Positions 35,647 to 45,167 of a DNA stretch of 64,000 nucleotides are shown in pieces. Made by a program: the position numbers and the translations under genes. The stretch covers positions 1-64,000 of the forward strand of contig NZ_PNXY01000022.1 in NCBI RefSeq assembly GCF_002879865.1, given 5' to 3'. Each line of letters starts with the position of its first letter. Position 1 is the stretch's first letter. The notes beneath the pieces were generated by a model. It did no database searches, was not told where the DNA came from, and saw nothing but the letters and a program-made list of their open reading frames with translations. The stretch is from Paraburkholderia rhynchosiae (GTDB lineage: Bacteria; Pseudomonadota; Gammaproteobacteria; Burkholderiales; Burkholderiaceae).

Positions 35647-36053
35647 GTTCTTTGAATTGGGCAGGTTGGCGCCGACGCGCATCAACGGTGTGCGCAACGG
35701 CAACGGGCGAGCGAGTGGTTGTCAAACGAGGGTGAAACGGGTGGTTTCACACGAATGGTAATGCATATGATTCGCATTCACAATACGGCAGAGCCACGAG
35801 TCATCTATAAGACACATGTATTCAGACATTGGCGAAATCGCGGAAAGCCTTGTCGGACGGGAATCCGGACAGTTCCGCAGGGTTGCTCGGCATGTTTGTT
35901 TAGCAGCGGCCGGAGAAAAACCCGCATATACTCACGGTCGGGCCGTAAAAAGTAGTGCCGTGGGTCGCGCTGCGTTTTGCCGCTTCGTCGCAAATCGCTG
36001 GCTCAGCGCTCTCCACGCTCTGTCTTCCACTTCACCTAGCAAAAGCATCAAAC
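35647..36053. other. Intergenic region between divergent orbA and icd
   Basis: A 407-bp region carrying the Fur box at 35760-35778 and, by position, the promoters for orbA (leftward) and icd (rightward). I see no supported gene; short frames here lack family features. Confidence 0.6.
35760..35778 (-). promoter_or_regulatory. Fur box upstream of orbA
   Basis: AATGCATATGATTCGCATT has inverted ends (AATGC/GCATT) around a central ATATGATT, close to the AATGCgAATCATTTGCATT form of Fur boxes seen in Burkholderia. It lies about 115 bp upstream of the orbA start. This suggests direct Fur repression of the receptor, not only control through OrbS. Confidence 0.72.
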
Positions 36054-38282
<2,229 letters not shown>

Positions 38283-38328
38283 TGTGCTCGGCCTTGTGTG
38301 GAGCGGCGCACGAAAGAGCGCGGCTGCG

Positions 38329-38364
38329 AACGCACTAGCAAAGGCATTAGCAAACGCATTAGCA
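38329..38364 (+). repeat. Three tandem 12-bp units downstream of icd
   Basis: AACGCACTAGCA, AAGGCATTAGCA and AACGCATTAGCA are consecutive and near-identical. They lie in a possible 35-codon frame from a GTG at 38284 to a TAA ending at 38391, where they would encode an NALA/KALA helix-like repeat. That frame has no clear Shine-Dalgarno and I do not call it a gene. Confidence 0.75.
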
Positions 38365-38402
38365 AACGGACCCAAGGCCGCACAGAAGTAAGCGGTAAGC
38401 AT

Positions 38403-38430
38403 GACGATGGCGCTCTCGAGCGCCATCGTC
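38403..38430 (+). terminator. Rho-independent-like terminator of icd
   Basis: GACGATGGCGCT (38403-38414) pairs perfectly with AGCGCCATCGTC (38419-38430) around a CTCG tetraloop, a 12-bp stem followed by GTTTCTG. It sits between icd and the convergent small ORF, so it can act in both directions. Confidence 0.78.
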
Positions 38431-38467
38431 GTTTCTGCGATTACGTGGACGCGCGTCATGCCGTCCA

Positions 38468-38695
38468 TCAAACGTGAACGATTTCCCAGTCGCTCAGTTT
38501 TTCCGGAATCTCCAGCGTCGACGTGTCGACTTCGGACAGATGCGGGCAGGTCAAGCCGCGCGCGAGATCGTCGGCCGCTTGTTGCGGGCTCGAAAACTCC
38601 CCGAGCGTGTCATTGCCGTAGGTTGCTTCCCAACCGTCTTGGCCCGGCAAAATGTAGAACGCTCCCTGAGTCGATCCAAAGCGAAAGCCTTTCAT
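38468..38695 (-). CDS. Small protein of unknown function (75 aa)
   Basis: Starting at the ATG at 38695, which has a good GGGAG 7 bp upstream, the frame encodes 75 residues: MKGFRFGSTQGAFYILPGQD, then WEATYGNDTLGEFSSPQQAADDLARG and an acidic C-terminal tail ending SDWEIVHV. There is no signal peptide or membrane segment. The pattern of aromatic beta strands followed by a helix resembles small Burkholderia hypotheticals, but I cannot name a family. Good codon use and a clear ribosome site argue that it is real. It is convergent with icd, separated by the hairpin. Confidence 0.65.
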   Translation of the reverse strand: MKGFRFGSTQGAFYILPGQDGWEATYGNDTLGEFSSPQQAADDLARGLTCPHLSEVDTSTLEIPEKLSDWEIVHV

Positions 38696-39064
38696 TTTTA
38701 GTCTCCCAATTGCCAATAAAAACCGCGGTGCCGTGGCGGCTTCGTGCGTGGGATTCGGGGACCAGCGAGACAGCGTTTCGTCCCATCCAACCGGCTTCAC
38801 CACATGAAGCGCCTGCTCTTGTAAAAGAGTCTACGTCAGCAGGCAGCGGCGCAAGCCATTGTTAGACGCTTCGTTTGAGCGAAAAATGTCCTTTAAAAAC
38901 AGTGAGATGCGAGCTGCGTTTTGCGATGTGCAACGTGGGGCGGCATTGCGAAATGGCGGATTTGTGCCCTGCACCACGATTTTTTACGAAGCAAGGGTGC
39001 GTGTCACATCGTGAAATCTTTAGGGTCCCAGAGATACGGCGCTGTATGTGTTCGAGGCACGTCT
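38696..39064. other. Intergenic region, no gene seen
   Basis: A 369-bp stretch between two leftward genes. It must hold the promoter for the 75-residue ORF. Composition is less GC-rich than the genes on either side. I see no RNA gene, repeat or convincing operator here. Confidence 0.5.
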
Positions 39065-39883
39065 TCACAAAAGCGCGCGCTGAATAAACGCGAGCATCGC
39101 CTGATTGAACAGTGCCGGCCTTTGCAGCGGCGCGAAATGACTGACGCCGGACAGCACGGTCAATTCCGCGCCCGGAATACTGCGCGCGAGATAGTCGGCG
39201 TGCTCCGGCTTGATGAACTCGTCATGCTCGCTGTGCACGATCTGAACCGGCACGCGGATGAGCGCCAGATCGTGCGCGGCATAGTTGGGTTCGGTTCGCA
39301 TCATTTCGCTGACGGCCGCGACGAAAGCATCGAAGTCGTCAGGCGTAGCGGAGATCCGCGCATAGTCTTGCCGATGCCGGCTGAAACAGCGGTCGATAAC
39401 CGGCGTCCCCATAAACGCCTTCGTGCCGCTCGGGTCCATATTGCAGCCGAAGAAGAACACGCCGGCAACGCGCTCGGGCGCCACGAGGCCCAGCACCATC
39501 GCCACGCACGCGCCGTCGCTCCAGCCCACCATCGCGGCACGCTCGAGCGTGAGCGAGTCCATCACCGCGAGCACGTCCGAGGCCATCAGTTCGTACTTGT
39601 AGGGTCGTGTGTCCCGCGTGCTTTGGCCGTGGCCGCGGCTGTCGATCGCCACCACCCGATAGCCCGCGTCGAGCAGCGGCGGTATCTGATAACCCCAATT
39701 GCCGCTATGACCAAGGCCGCCGTGTAGCAGGACGACCGGGGCGCCGCTGCCGTAAGACGCGTACCAGATTCGCGCGCCTTCGTGCTCCACCCAGCCGGAC
39801 TCGTTCGACGCGGGCAACGGCGGCGCGCCGTGCGCCTCGAAATGTTCGAGGGTGTCGTCGCGCGGTTCGGTGGAAGAGGTCAT
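39065..39883 (-). CDS. Alpha/beta hydrolase
   Basis: A 272-residue soluble hydrolase of the alpha/beta fold. The oxyanion region VVLLHGGLGHSGNW is near residue 52, the nucleophile elbow GWSDGACVA near residue 121, the acid in IVHSEHDEF near residue 220 and the catalytic His in GVSHFAPLQRP near residue 249. I preferred the ATG at 39883 because the upstream in-frame sequence is not family-like and would overlap the LysR gene. The adjacent leftward LysR gene ends about 135 bp upstream. The substrate is not evident; small esters or lactones are likely. Confidence 0.85.
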   Translation of the reverse strand: MTSSTEPRDDTLEHFEAHGAPPLPASNESGWVEHEGARIWYASYGSGAPVVLLHGGLGHSGNWGYQIPPLLDAGYRVVAIDSRGHGQSTRDTRPYKYELMASDVLAVMDSLTLERAAMVGWSDGACVAMVLGLVAPERVAGVFFFGCNMDPSGTKAFMGTPVIDRCFSRHRQDYARISATPDDFDAFVAAVSEMMRTEPNYAAHDLALIRVPVQIVHSEHDEFIKPEHADYLARSIPGAELTVLSGVSHFAPLQRPALFNQAMLAFIQRALL

Positions 39884-40019
39884 GGCCGTTGTCCCATGCA
39901 AGGCGGTTGCTATCGGATTCGCTAGGGTGCCAGCCTGGGGGCGCGGAAAGCAACACCCTACGAGATTTTGCCAGCCGGCGGCCCATAGCCCATGGCCCAT
40001 GCAAGCGCCCGATCGCCCT

Positions 40020-40913
40020 TCAATCCGCTTCGAGCTTCTCAATCAGCATTGCAACGAAGATCTCCGTGACGGGCGGCAAGGTGCGGCCGCGTTTCTTGAT
40101 AAGCGCGATGGGACGCGTGAACGCGGGATCGTCGACGGGACGCACCACCAGTTCTGGCTCGGCTCTCACTTCGCGCGCCGACGCCGGCAAGATCGTCACG
40201 CCGAGCCCCGCGCGGACCATTGCGACGGCGCTCATCATGTAGGTCGGCTCACAAGCAATCTCCGGCACGCAGCGCGCCTTTGAAAACGCGCTATCGACCA
40301 CCGCCCGCACACTCGTGCCTTGCGCGGTCAACACGAGCGGCGTGGCGCCGAGATCGGCAAGCGTGATGCGCCGCCGCTTCGCCAGCGGGTGGCGCTTCGG
40401 GCAAACAACGACCAGTCGGTCGATGCCCGCATGCAGCATTTCAAGACTTGCATCGTCGAGATCGCCGCCGGTCAGTCCTATGTCGGCCTCTTCATTGCGC
40501 ACCAGCGTATTGACCATGCTCGCGACCACATCCCGCACCTGAAAGCTCACGCGCGGCACGGCTTTTTTCAGGTTCTGCACGAGTTCGGGCAACGAGCTTG
40601 CCGCGAATGTCGGCAGACACGCGATCCGCACGGTGCCGCTTGCGCCGTCGCCGAGTGCGCGAGCATCGATCAGCACCTGCTCCATGTCGTGCAGCGACTT
40701 TTGCAAAAGCGGCAGCAGATCGCGACCGGTTGGCGTCAGCGCGACATTGCGGCTGTTGCGGTCGAACAGACGCAGCCCGAGCGTGTCTTCGAGACGCCGG
40801 ATCTGCACGGTCAACGCCGGTTGCGAAAGATGCAGGCGCGTCGCCGCTTGCGTGAAGCTGCCCGTTTGCGCCACCGCGATAAACGCGCGAATGTCCCGAA
40901 GATTCAGATCCAT
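40020..40913 (-). CDS. LysR-family transcriptional regulator
   Basis: A 297-residue LTTR. The N-terminal helix-turn-helix reads MDLNLRDIRAFIAVAQTGSF, then AATRLHLSQPALTVQIRRLE; the substrate-binding domain follows from about residue 90. It is divergent from the CitMHS transporter gene, with a 99-bp shared promoter region holding a perfect ATCAATT/AATTGAT inverted repeat. This is the classic layout for a LysR regulator that controls the divergent operon and itself. The effector is expected to be the substrate or an intermediate of that operon, probably a carboxylic acid. Confidence 0.92.
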   Translation of the reverse strand: MDLNLRDIRAFIAVAQTGSFTQAATRLHLSQPALTVQIRRLEDTLGLRLFDRNSRNVALTPTGRDLLPLLQKSLHDMEQVLIDARALGDGASGTVRIACLPTFAASSLPELVQNLKKAVPRVSFQVRDVVASMVNTLVRNEEADIGLTGGDLDDASLEMLHAGIDRLVVVCPKRHPLAKRRRITLADLGATPLVLTAQGTSVRAVVDSAFSKARCVPEIACEPTYMMSAVAMVRAGLGVTILPASAREVRAEPELVVRPVDDPAFTRPIALIKKRGRTLPPVTEIFVAMLIEKLEAD

Positions 40914-40933
40914 GACGTTCCGTAATTGCTGCG

Positions 40934-40953
40934 ATCAATTCATTTCAATTGAT
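40934..40953. promoter_or_regulatory. Inverted repeat, candidate LysR operator
   Basis: ATCAATT (40934-40940) and AATTGAT (40947-40953) form a perfect 7-bp inverted repeat with a 6-bp spacer, containing the LysR T-N11-A core. It lies between the divergent LysR and transporter genes, about 20 bp from the LysR start. Confidence 0.68.
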
Positions 40954-41012
40954 TTATTGCTGCCCAGAACTTACGCTGGATCGCAGTAAAAAACAACATC
41001 GGAGACAAGCAC

Positions 41013-42317
41013 ATGCTGCCATTGCTGGGGCTGGCTACCATCGTCGTGCTGCTCGGCGCCATTCTGTCGAAACGCATGTCGCCGCTGGTGGCCCTCATCA
41101 TCGTGCCGATTGCCGCGTCATTGATCGGCGGGTTCGGCTTTCAAACAAGCAAGTTCGTGATCGACGGGCTCAAGGGCCTCGCGCCGGTCGTCGGTATGTT
41201 CGTTTTCGCGATTCTCTATTTCGGCACCATCACCGACGCGGGCACGCTCGATCCGATCATCGACCGCATTCTGCGCGCGGTCGGCACTCGGCCCACGCGC
41301 ATTGTGATGGGTACTACGCTGCTCGCGCTGCTGATTCACCTCGACGGCTCCGGCGCGGTCTGCTTTCTCGTCACGATTCCCGCGATGCTGCCGCTTTACG
41401 ACCGTCTGAAAATGGACCGGCGCGTGCTGGCCGCGGCTGTTTCGATGGCGGCCGGCATTAACTTCCTGCCATGGACCGGGCCGATGATTCGCGCGTCCGC
41501 TTCGCTGCATCTGCCGATTTCTGCGCTGTTCAATCCGCTGATTCCGGTGCAGGCAATCGGCCTCGTCTTCGTGTTCGGCGTCGCATTCTGGCTCGGACGT
41601 CGCGAGGAAAAGCGGCTAGGCCTCGGCGCTGGTAGCGGTTCGCTGCCGATGCCTAAGCGCGAACTGACACCTGAAGAACAGGCATTGCGTCGACCCAGGA
41701 ATTTCTGGTTCAACATTGTGCTCACGCTTGTCGTGCTCGGCACGATGGTCGTGATGGGCGAGAAGATTCCGCCCGCAATCATGTTCATGGTCGGCCTATG
41801 CGTCGCGCTGATGGTGAACTATCCGAACGTGGACATGCAGCGCAAACGGATCGACGCGCATGCACGCGCAGCGTTGATGATGGCCGGCATTCTGCTCGCC
41901 GCGGGCGTGTTCACCGGCGTCATGCAGGGCAGCGGCATGCTCAAGGCGATGGCGCAAGCAGCGGTCGGCTTCGTGCCGCCCGCGATGGCGAGCCATATTC
42001 CCGTCGCGCTCGGCATCATGTCCATGCCGCTTAGCATGCTGTTCGATCCCGACTCGTTTTATTTCGGAGTACTGCCGGTTATCGCCGAAGTGGCCGGGCA
42101 GCTCGGGGTGCCCGCGGTGCAAGTCGGCCAGGCCGCGTTGCTCGGCCAGATGACGACGGGCTTTCCGGTCAGCCCGTTGACGCCCGCCACTTTTCTAGTG
42201 GTCGGCTTGTGCGGCATCGATCTCGCAGACCATCAGAGATTCACGTTCCCCCTGTTGTTCGGCGCATCGATCGTGATGACGATTGCGTGCGTCGCGTTGG
42301 GGATATTTTCACTGTGA
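41013..42317 (+). CDS. CitMHS-family citrate/carboxylate transporter
   Basis: A 434-residue inner-membrane transporter with about 12 hydrophobic segments, of the CitMHS family (metal-citrate/proton symporters such as CitM). Family features include MLPLLGLATIVVLLG at the start, the GLKGLAPVVGMFVFAILYFG segment, HLDGSGAVCFLVTIPAMLPLY, GINFLPWTGPMIRAS and DPDSFYFGVLPV near residue 348. It is first in a rightward operon with the AtuA-like pair and overlaps or abuts the next gene. The substrate may be citrate, tricarballylate or a related hydroxy acid; the sequence alone does not decide. Confidence 0.9.
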   Translation: MLPLLGLATIVVLLGAILSKRMSPLVALIIVPIAASLIGGFGFQTSKFVIDGLKGLAPVVGMFVFAILYFGTITDAGTLDPIIDRILRAVGTRPTRIVMGTTLLALLIHLDGSGAVCFLVTIPAMLPLYDRLKMDRRVLAAAVSMAAGINFLPWTGPMIRASASLHLPISALFNPLIPVQAIGLVFVFGVAFWLGRREEKRLGLGAGSGSLPMPKRELTPEEQALRRPRNFWFNIVLTLVVLGTMVVMGEKIPPAIMFMVGLCVALMVNYPNVDMQRKRIDAHARAALMMAGILLAAGVFTGVMQGSGMLKAMAQAAVGFVPPAMASHIPVALGIMSMPLSMLFDPDSFYFGVLPVIAEVAGQLGVPAVQVGQAALLGQMTTGFPVSPLTPATFLVVGLCGIDLADHQRFTFPLLFGASIVMTIACVALGIFSL

Positions 42318-42343
42318 GCCTTACCGAAACAGGTGTGAGCAGC

Positions 42344-43702
42344 ATGACAGCCACTCAGCATGGACGCCTTGTGCGAATCGGCGCGGGCGCGGGCTATTCG
42401 GGCGACCGTATCGAGCCCGCGGTCGAACTCGCGGAACACGGTGCGCTCGATTACCTCGTGTTCGAATGTCTCGCCGAACGCACCATCGCAATCGCGCAGC
42501 AGGCGCGCAGCAAAGACCCCGATCTCGGCTACGACCCGCTCCTCGAAACGCGCATGAAGGCGGTGCTGCCCGCCGCGCTGCGCAACGGCGTGCGCATCAT
42601 CTCGAACATGGGCGCGGCCAACCCGCTCGCGGCGGCGCGCAAGACGGCGCAGATTGCGCGCGTGCTCGGTCTCGGCGACATCAAGATTGCGGCCATTACC
42701 GGCGACGATGTGCTCAACGCCGTGCTTGACGGCGATTTCCATTTCGAGGAATCCGGCGAGCGCGTGGCGGACTATAAGACGCGGCTCGTCTCCGCGAACG
42801 CTTATATGGGCGCGAGCGCGATCGTCGACGCGCTCGCAGCCGGCGCGCAGATCATTCTGACGGGGCGCGTGGCCGATCCATCGTTGTTCGTCGCGCCGTT
42901 GATCCACGAGTTCGGCTGGCGCATGGACGACTGGCGGACGCTGGGCCAGGCGACCGTGATCGGCCATCTGCTCGAATGCGCGGGGCAGATCACCGGCGGC
43001 TATTTCGCGGACCCCGGTTTCAAGGACGTTCCCGCGCTGGCAAGGCTCGGCTTTCCCATCGCGGAAGTCGGGCAGGACGGCGCCGTGGTCATCACCAAGC
43101 TCGCGCAAGCTGGCGGACGCGTGACCGAGGCGACGTGTAAGGAGCAACTGCTGTATGAGATCCACGATCCCCGACGTTATTTGCAACCGGACGTGGTCGC
43201 TGATTTTTCACAGGTGCGCGTCGAGCAGGAAGCACCGGATCGTGTTCGCGTGACGGGTGGCAACGGCACGCCGCGCACGGGCACGCTCAAGGTCTCCGTC
43301 GCGTATTTCGACGGCTATATCGGCGAAGGGCAGATTTCATATGCCGGCCCGGGGGCGCTGACGCGTGCTCGCCTCGCGCTCGACATCGTGCGCGAGCGGC
43401 TTGCGCTGACCGGAGTTCAGACGCATGAATTGCGTTTCGATCTGATTGGCGTGAACGCATTGCACGGCGAAACCCTGGCTGCTGATTTTGCCGAGCCGTA
43501 CGAAGTGCGTGCGCGCGTGGCGGGACGCACGGCATCGTTGAACCAAGCGGTACACATCGGCAATGAAGTCGAGACCTTGTACACGAATGGTCCGGCGGGC
43601 GGCGGTGGGGTCACGAAGTCGGCGCGGGAAGTCGTTGCGGTGCAATCGGTCCTTCTGCCGCGCGAGCATGTGACGCCGGCTTTCACCATGGTGGAGGCTT
43701 GA
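42344..43702 (+). CDS. AtuA-like protein (DUF1446)
   Basis: A protein of about 452 residues of the AtuA/DUF1446 family, named from the acyclic terpene utilisation locus of Pseudomonas; its biochemical activity is not established. Recognisable parts are the start VRIGAGAGYSGDRIEPAVEL, LDYLVFECLAERTIA, ISNMGAANPLAAARKT, ILTGRVADPSLFVAPLIHEF and HLLECAGQITGGYFADPG. I used the ATG at 42344; a GTG at 42314, overlapping the stop of the transporter gene (GTGA) with a GGGGA upstream, is an attractive alternative that adds 10 residues. The C-terminal domain of the family is encoded separately by the next gene. Confidence 0.85.
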   Translation: MTATQHGRLVRIGAGAGYSGDRIEPAVELAEHGALDYLVFECLAERTIAIAQQARSKDPDLGYDPLLETRMKAVLPAALRNGVRIISNMGAANPLAAARKTAQIARVLGLGDIKIAAITGDDVLNAVLDGDFHFEESGERVADYKTRLVSANAYMGASAIVDALAAGAQIILTGRVADPSLFVAPLIHEFGWRMDDWRTLGQATVIGHLLECAGQITGGYFADPGFKDVPALARLGFPIAEVGQDGAVVITKLAQAGGRVTEATCKEQLLYEIHDPRRYLQPDVVADFSQVRVEQEAPDRVRVTGGNGTPRTGTLKVSVAYFDGYIGEGQISYAGPGALTRARLALDIVRERLALTGVQTHELRFDLIGVNALHGETLAADFAEPYEVRARVAGRTASLNQAVHIGNEVETLYTNGPAGGGGVTKSAREVVAVQSVLLPREHVTPAFTMVEA

Positions 43703-43703
43703 A

Positions 43704-44021
43704 ATGAAACTACGCGAGCTTGCTCATTCCCGAACCGGCGACAAAGGCAACACGTTGAACATCTCCGTGATCTGTTACGACGCGCGGCACTACGAGCATT
43801 TGCGAGCCGTCCTGACGCCGCAGCGCGTCAAGGCGCATCTTGCGGATGTGGTGCGCGGCAATGTCGTGCGCTATGAATTGCCCGCGATTGCCGCGTTCAA
43901 CTTCGTACTCGGTGATGCGCTCGGCGGAGGCGTGACGCGCTCGCTCGCGCTCGACGCGCACGGCAAATCGCTGAGTTCCGCGTTCATGGGCCTGGAGATC
44001 GAGCCGCCGCCGACGGCCTGA
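43704..44021 (+). CDS. AtuA C-terminal-domain protein
   Basis: A 105-residue protein matching the small domain found at the C-terminus of some AtuA proteins and free-standing in others. It opens KLRELAHSRTGDKGNTLNISV, the diagnostic stretch with RTGDKG, and ends with LGGGVTRSLALDAHGKSLS. It begins one base after the stop of the DUF1446 gene and must be co-translated with it. The pair probably forms one complex acting on the acid brought in by the CitMHS transporter. The function is unknown. Confidence 0.85.
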   Translation: MKLRELAHSRTGDKGNTLNISVICYDARHYEHLRAVLTPQRVKAHLADVVRGNVVRYELPAIAAFNFVLGDALGGGVTRSLALDAHGKSLSSAFMGLEIEPPPTA

Positions 44022-44031
44022 CCGTCGACCG

Positions 44032-44829
44032 TTATTCGCCCGCTTTACTCAACTCGTGCGCGCGACGCAGCCGTTCGCGGCTGTTGCTCAGATGCATGCG
44101 CATCGCGGCGCGGGCGTCGTCGGGATCCTGCCGCTCGATCGCCCGATAAATCAATTGATGCTCGTTGAGCACGTTGCGCAAAGTCTCGATCTGATCGAGC
44201 TCCGCGATCTCTGCTGAGCCGAGCCGCGTGCGCGGACTCACCGCGCGTCCCAACTGGCTGAGCACGTCGAAAAAATAGCGATTGCCGCTCGCCCGCGCGA
44301 TCTGCAAATGAAACTCGACATCGTGCGCGAGCGTGTCGGTGCTGCCGCGCTCCAGCTCCAGTTCGAAGCGCTCCAGCGCGGCGCGCATCTGCTTGAGACT
44401 CTGCTCGGTGCGCCGCGCGGCTGCGAGCGCTGCCGACGCGGCTTCCACATCGATACGGAATTCGATGATCGCCATCACGTCGAGCATGCTCGACAGATCC
44501 GCGGCGGGTAGCTCCATGGCCTTCTCGGGAGCGGGCGCAAGCACGAACGTGCCGATGCCATGGCGGGTTTCCACTACTCTCGCCGCCTGCAGGCGGGAGA
44601 TTGCTTCGCGCACGACGGAGCGGCTCACCGAGAGCTGCTTCATCATCGCGACTTCGGTCGGTATGCGGTCTCCCGGTCTCAGGACGCCGCGGCGGATTTC
44701 GTCGGAAAGGGTGGCCACCACCTTCTCAGTTAGGCTGCTCATTTCTGGGGCTTGTTGGGCTAATCGGCTGAAAACGCGCGCCACGCGGGCGCGCGGGACG
44801 TCTGGTGACGTCTGGACATTAGCCATCAT
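44032..44829 (-). CDS. FadR-type GntR transcriptional regulator (FCD domain)
   Basis: A 265-residue regulator. After about 30 unconserved residues comes the winged helix: EIRRGVLRPGDRIPTEVAMM, then LSVSRSVVREAISRLQAARVV and HGIGTFV. The FCD ligand domain follows (about residues 110-255), with metal-binding-type residues in EFHLQIARASGN. MSSLTEKV at 44742 is an alternative start. It is divergent from the glucarate transporter operon, and two TGTCATCAGAC repeats lie in the shared intergenic region, so it most likely represses that operon and responds to glucarate or a breakdown product. Confidence 0.88.
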   Translation of the reverse strand: MMANVQTSPDVPRARVARVFSRLAQQAPEMSSLTEKVVATLSDEIRRGVLRPGDRIPTEVAMMKQLSVSRSVVREAISRLQAARVVETRHGIGTFVLAPAPEKAMELPAADLSSMLDVMAIIEFRIDVEAASAALAAARRTEQSLKQMRAALERFELELERGSTDTLAHDVEFHLQIARASGNRYFFDVLSQLGRAVSPRTRLGSAEIAELDQIETLRNVLNEHQLIYRAIERQDPDDARAAMRMHLSNSRERLRRAHELSKAGE

Positions 44830-44912
44830 AACGTCTGTCGTAAAAAGCCATGGCGGATTCGCTGGCGCGGAGAGTTGTGACTGCCGGGCCGCCCGGCGTT
44901 ACGGGCTCAATG

Positions 44913-44923
44913 TGTCATCAGAC
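44913..44923 (+). promoter_or_regulatory. Candidate GntR operator 1
   Basis: TGTCATCAGAC, followed by G, gives a TGTC-N4-GAC half-palindrome identical over 11 bp to the second site at 45052-45062. FadR-type regulators bind short palindromes of this kind. Confidence 0.5.
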
Positions 44924-45051
44924 GTCTTAATTGAACGCGAGGCGGCCCATCTAAAGCTGGTTGGTCGGCGCTTCAGCGCCGCAATGCGCCTAAAGTAGCG
45001 GGAAACAAGGGTAAACACCGCATTGGAAACTCCCTTCGAACGACGGTAGAC

Positions 45052-45062
45052 TGTCATCAGAC
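45052..45062 (+). promoter_or_regulatory. Candidate GntR operator 2
   Basis: TGTCATCAGAC followed by A completes the palindrome TGTC-ATCA-GACA. It sits about 105 bp before the transporter start, where a repressor could block RNA polymerase. Confidence 0.55.
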
Positions 45063-45167
45063 AACATATCTCGTGTGTCCTTACCGTTTATCCTTCGACG
45101 ACGGACGGTACCCGGCGCACGCGACGTTCGATCAAGGCCGCTCGACGGCCGATACTGGAGACCTCCG

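Larger units (their letters stand above)
44830..45167. other. Divergent regulatory region, glucarate operon
   Basis: A 338-bp gap between the GntR gene and the transporter gene. It carries the exact repeat TGTCATCAGAC at 44913-44923 and 45052-45062. Otherwise no coding or RNA feature is evident. Confidence 0.6.

Noticed and set aside
38329..38364. Tandem units considered as a CRISPR array
   Set aside because: Units are 12 bp with no spacers and no cas genes nearby.
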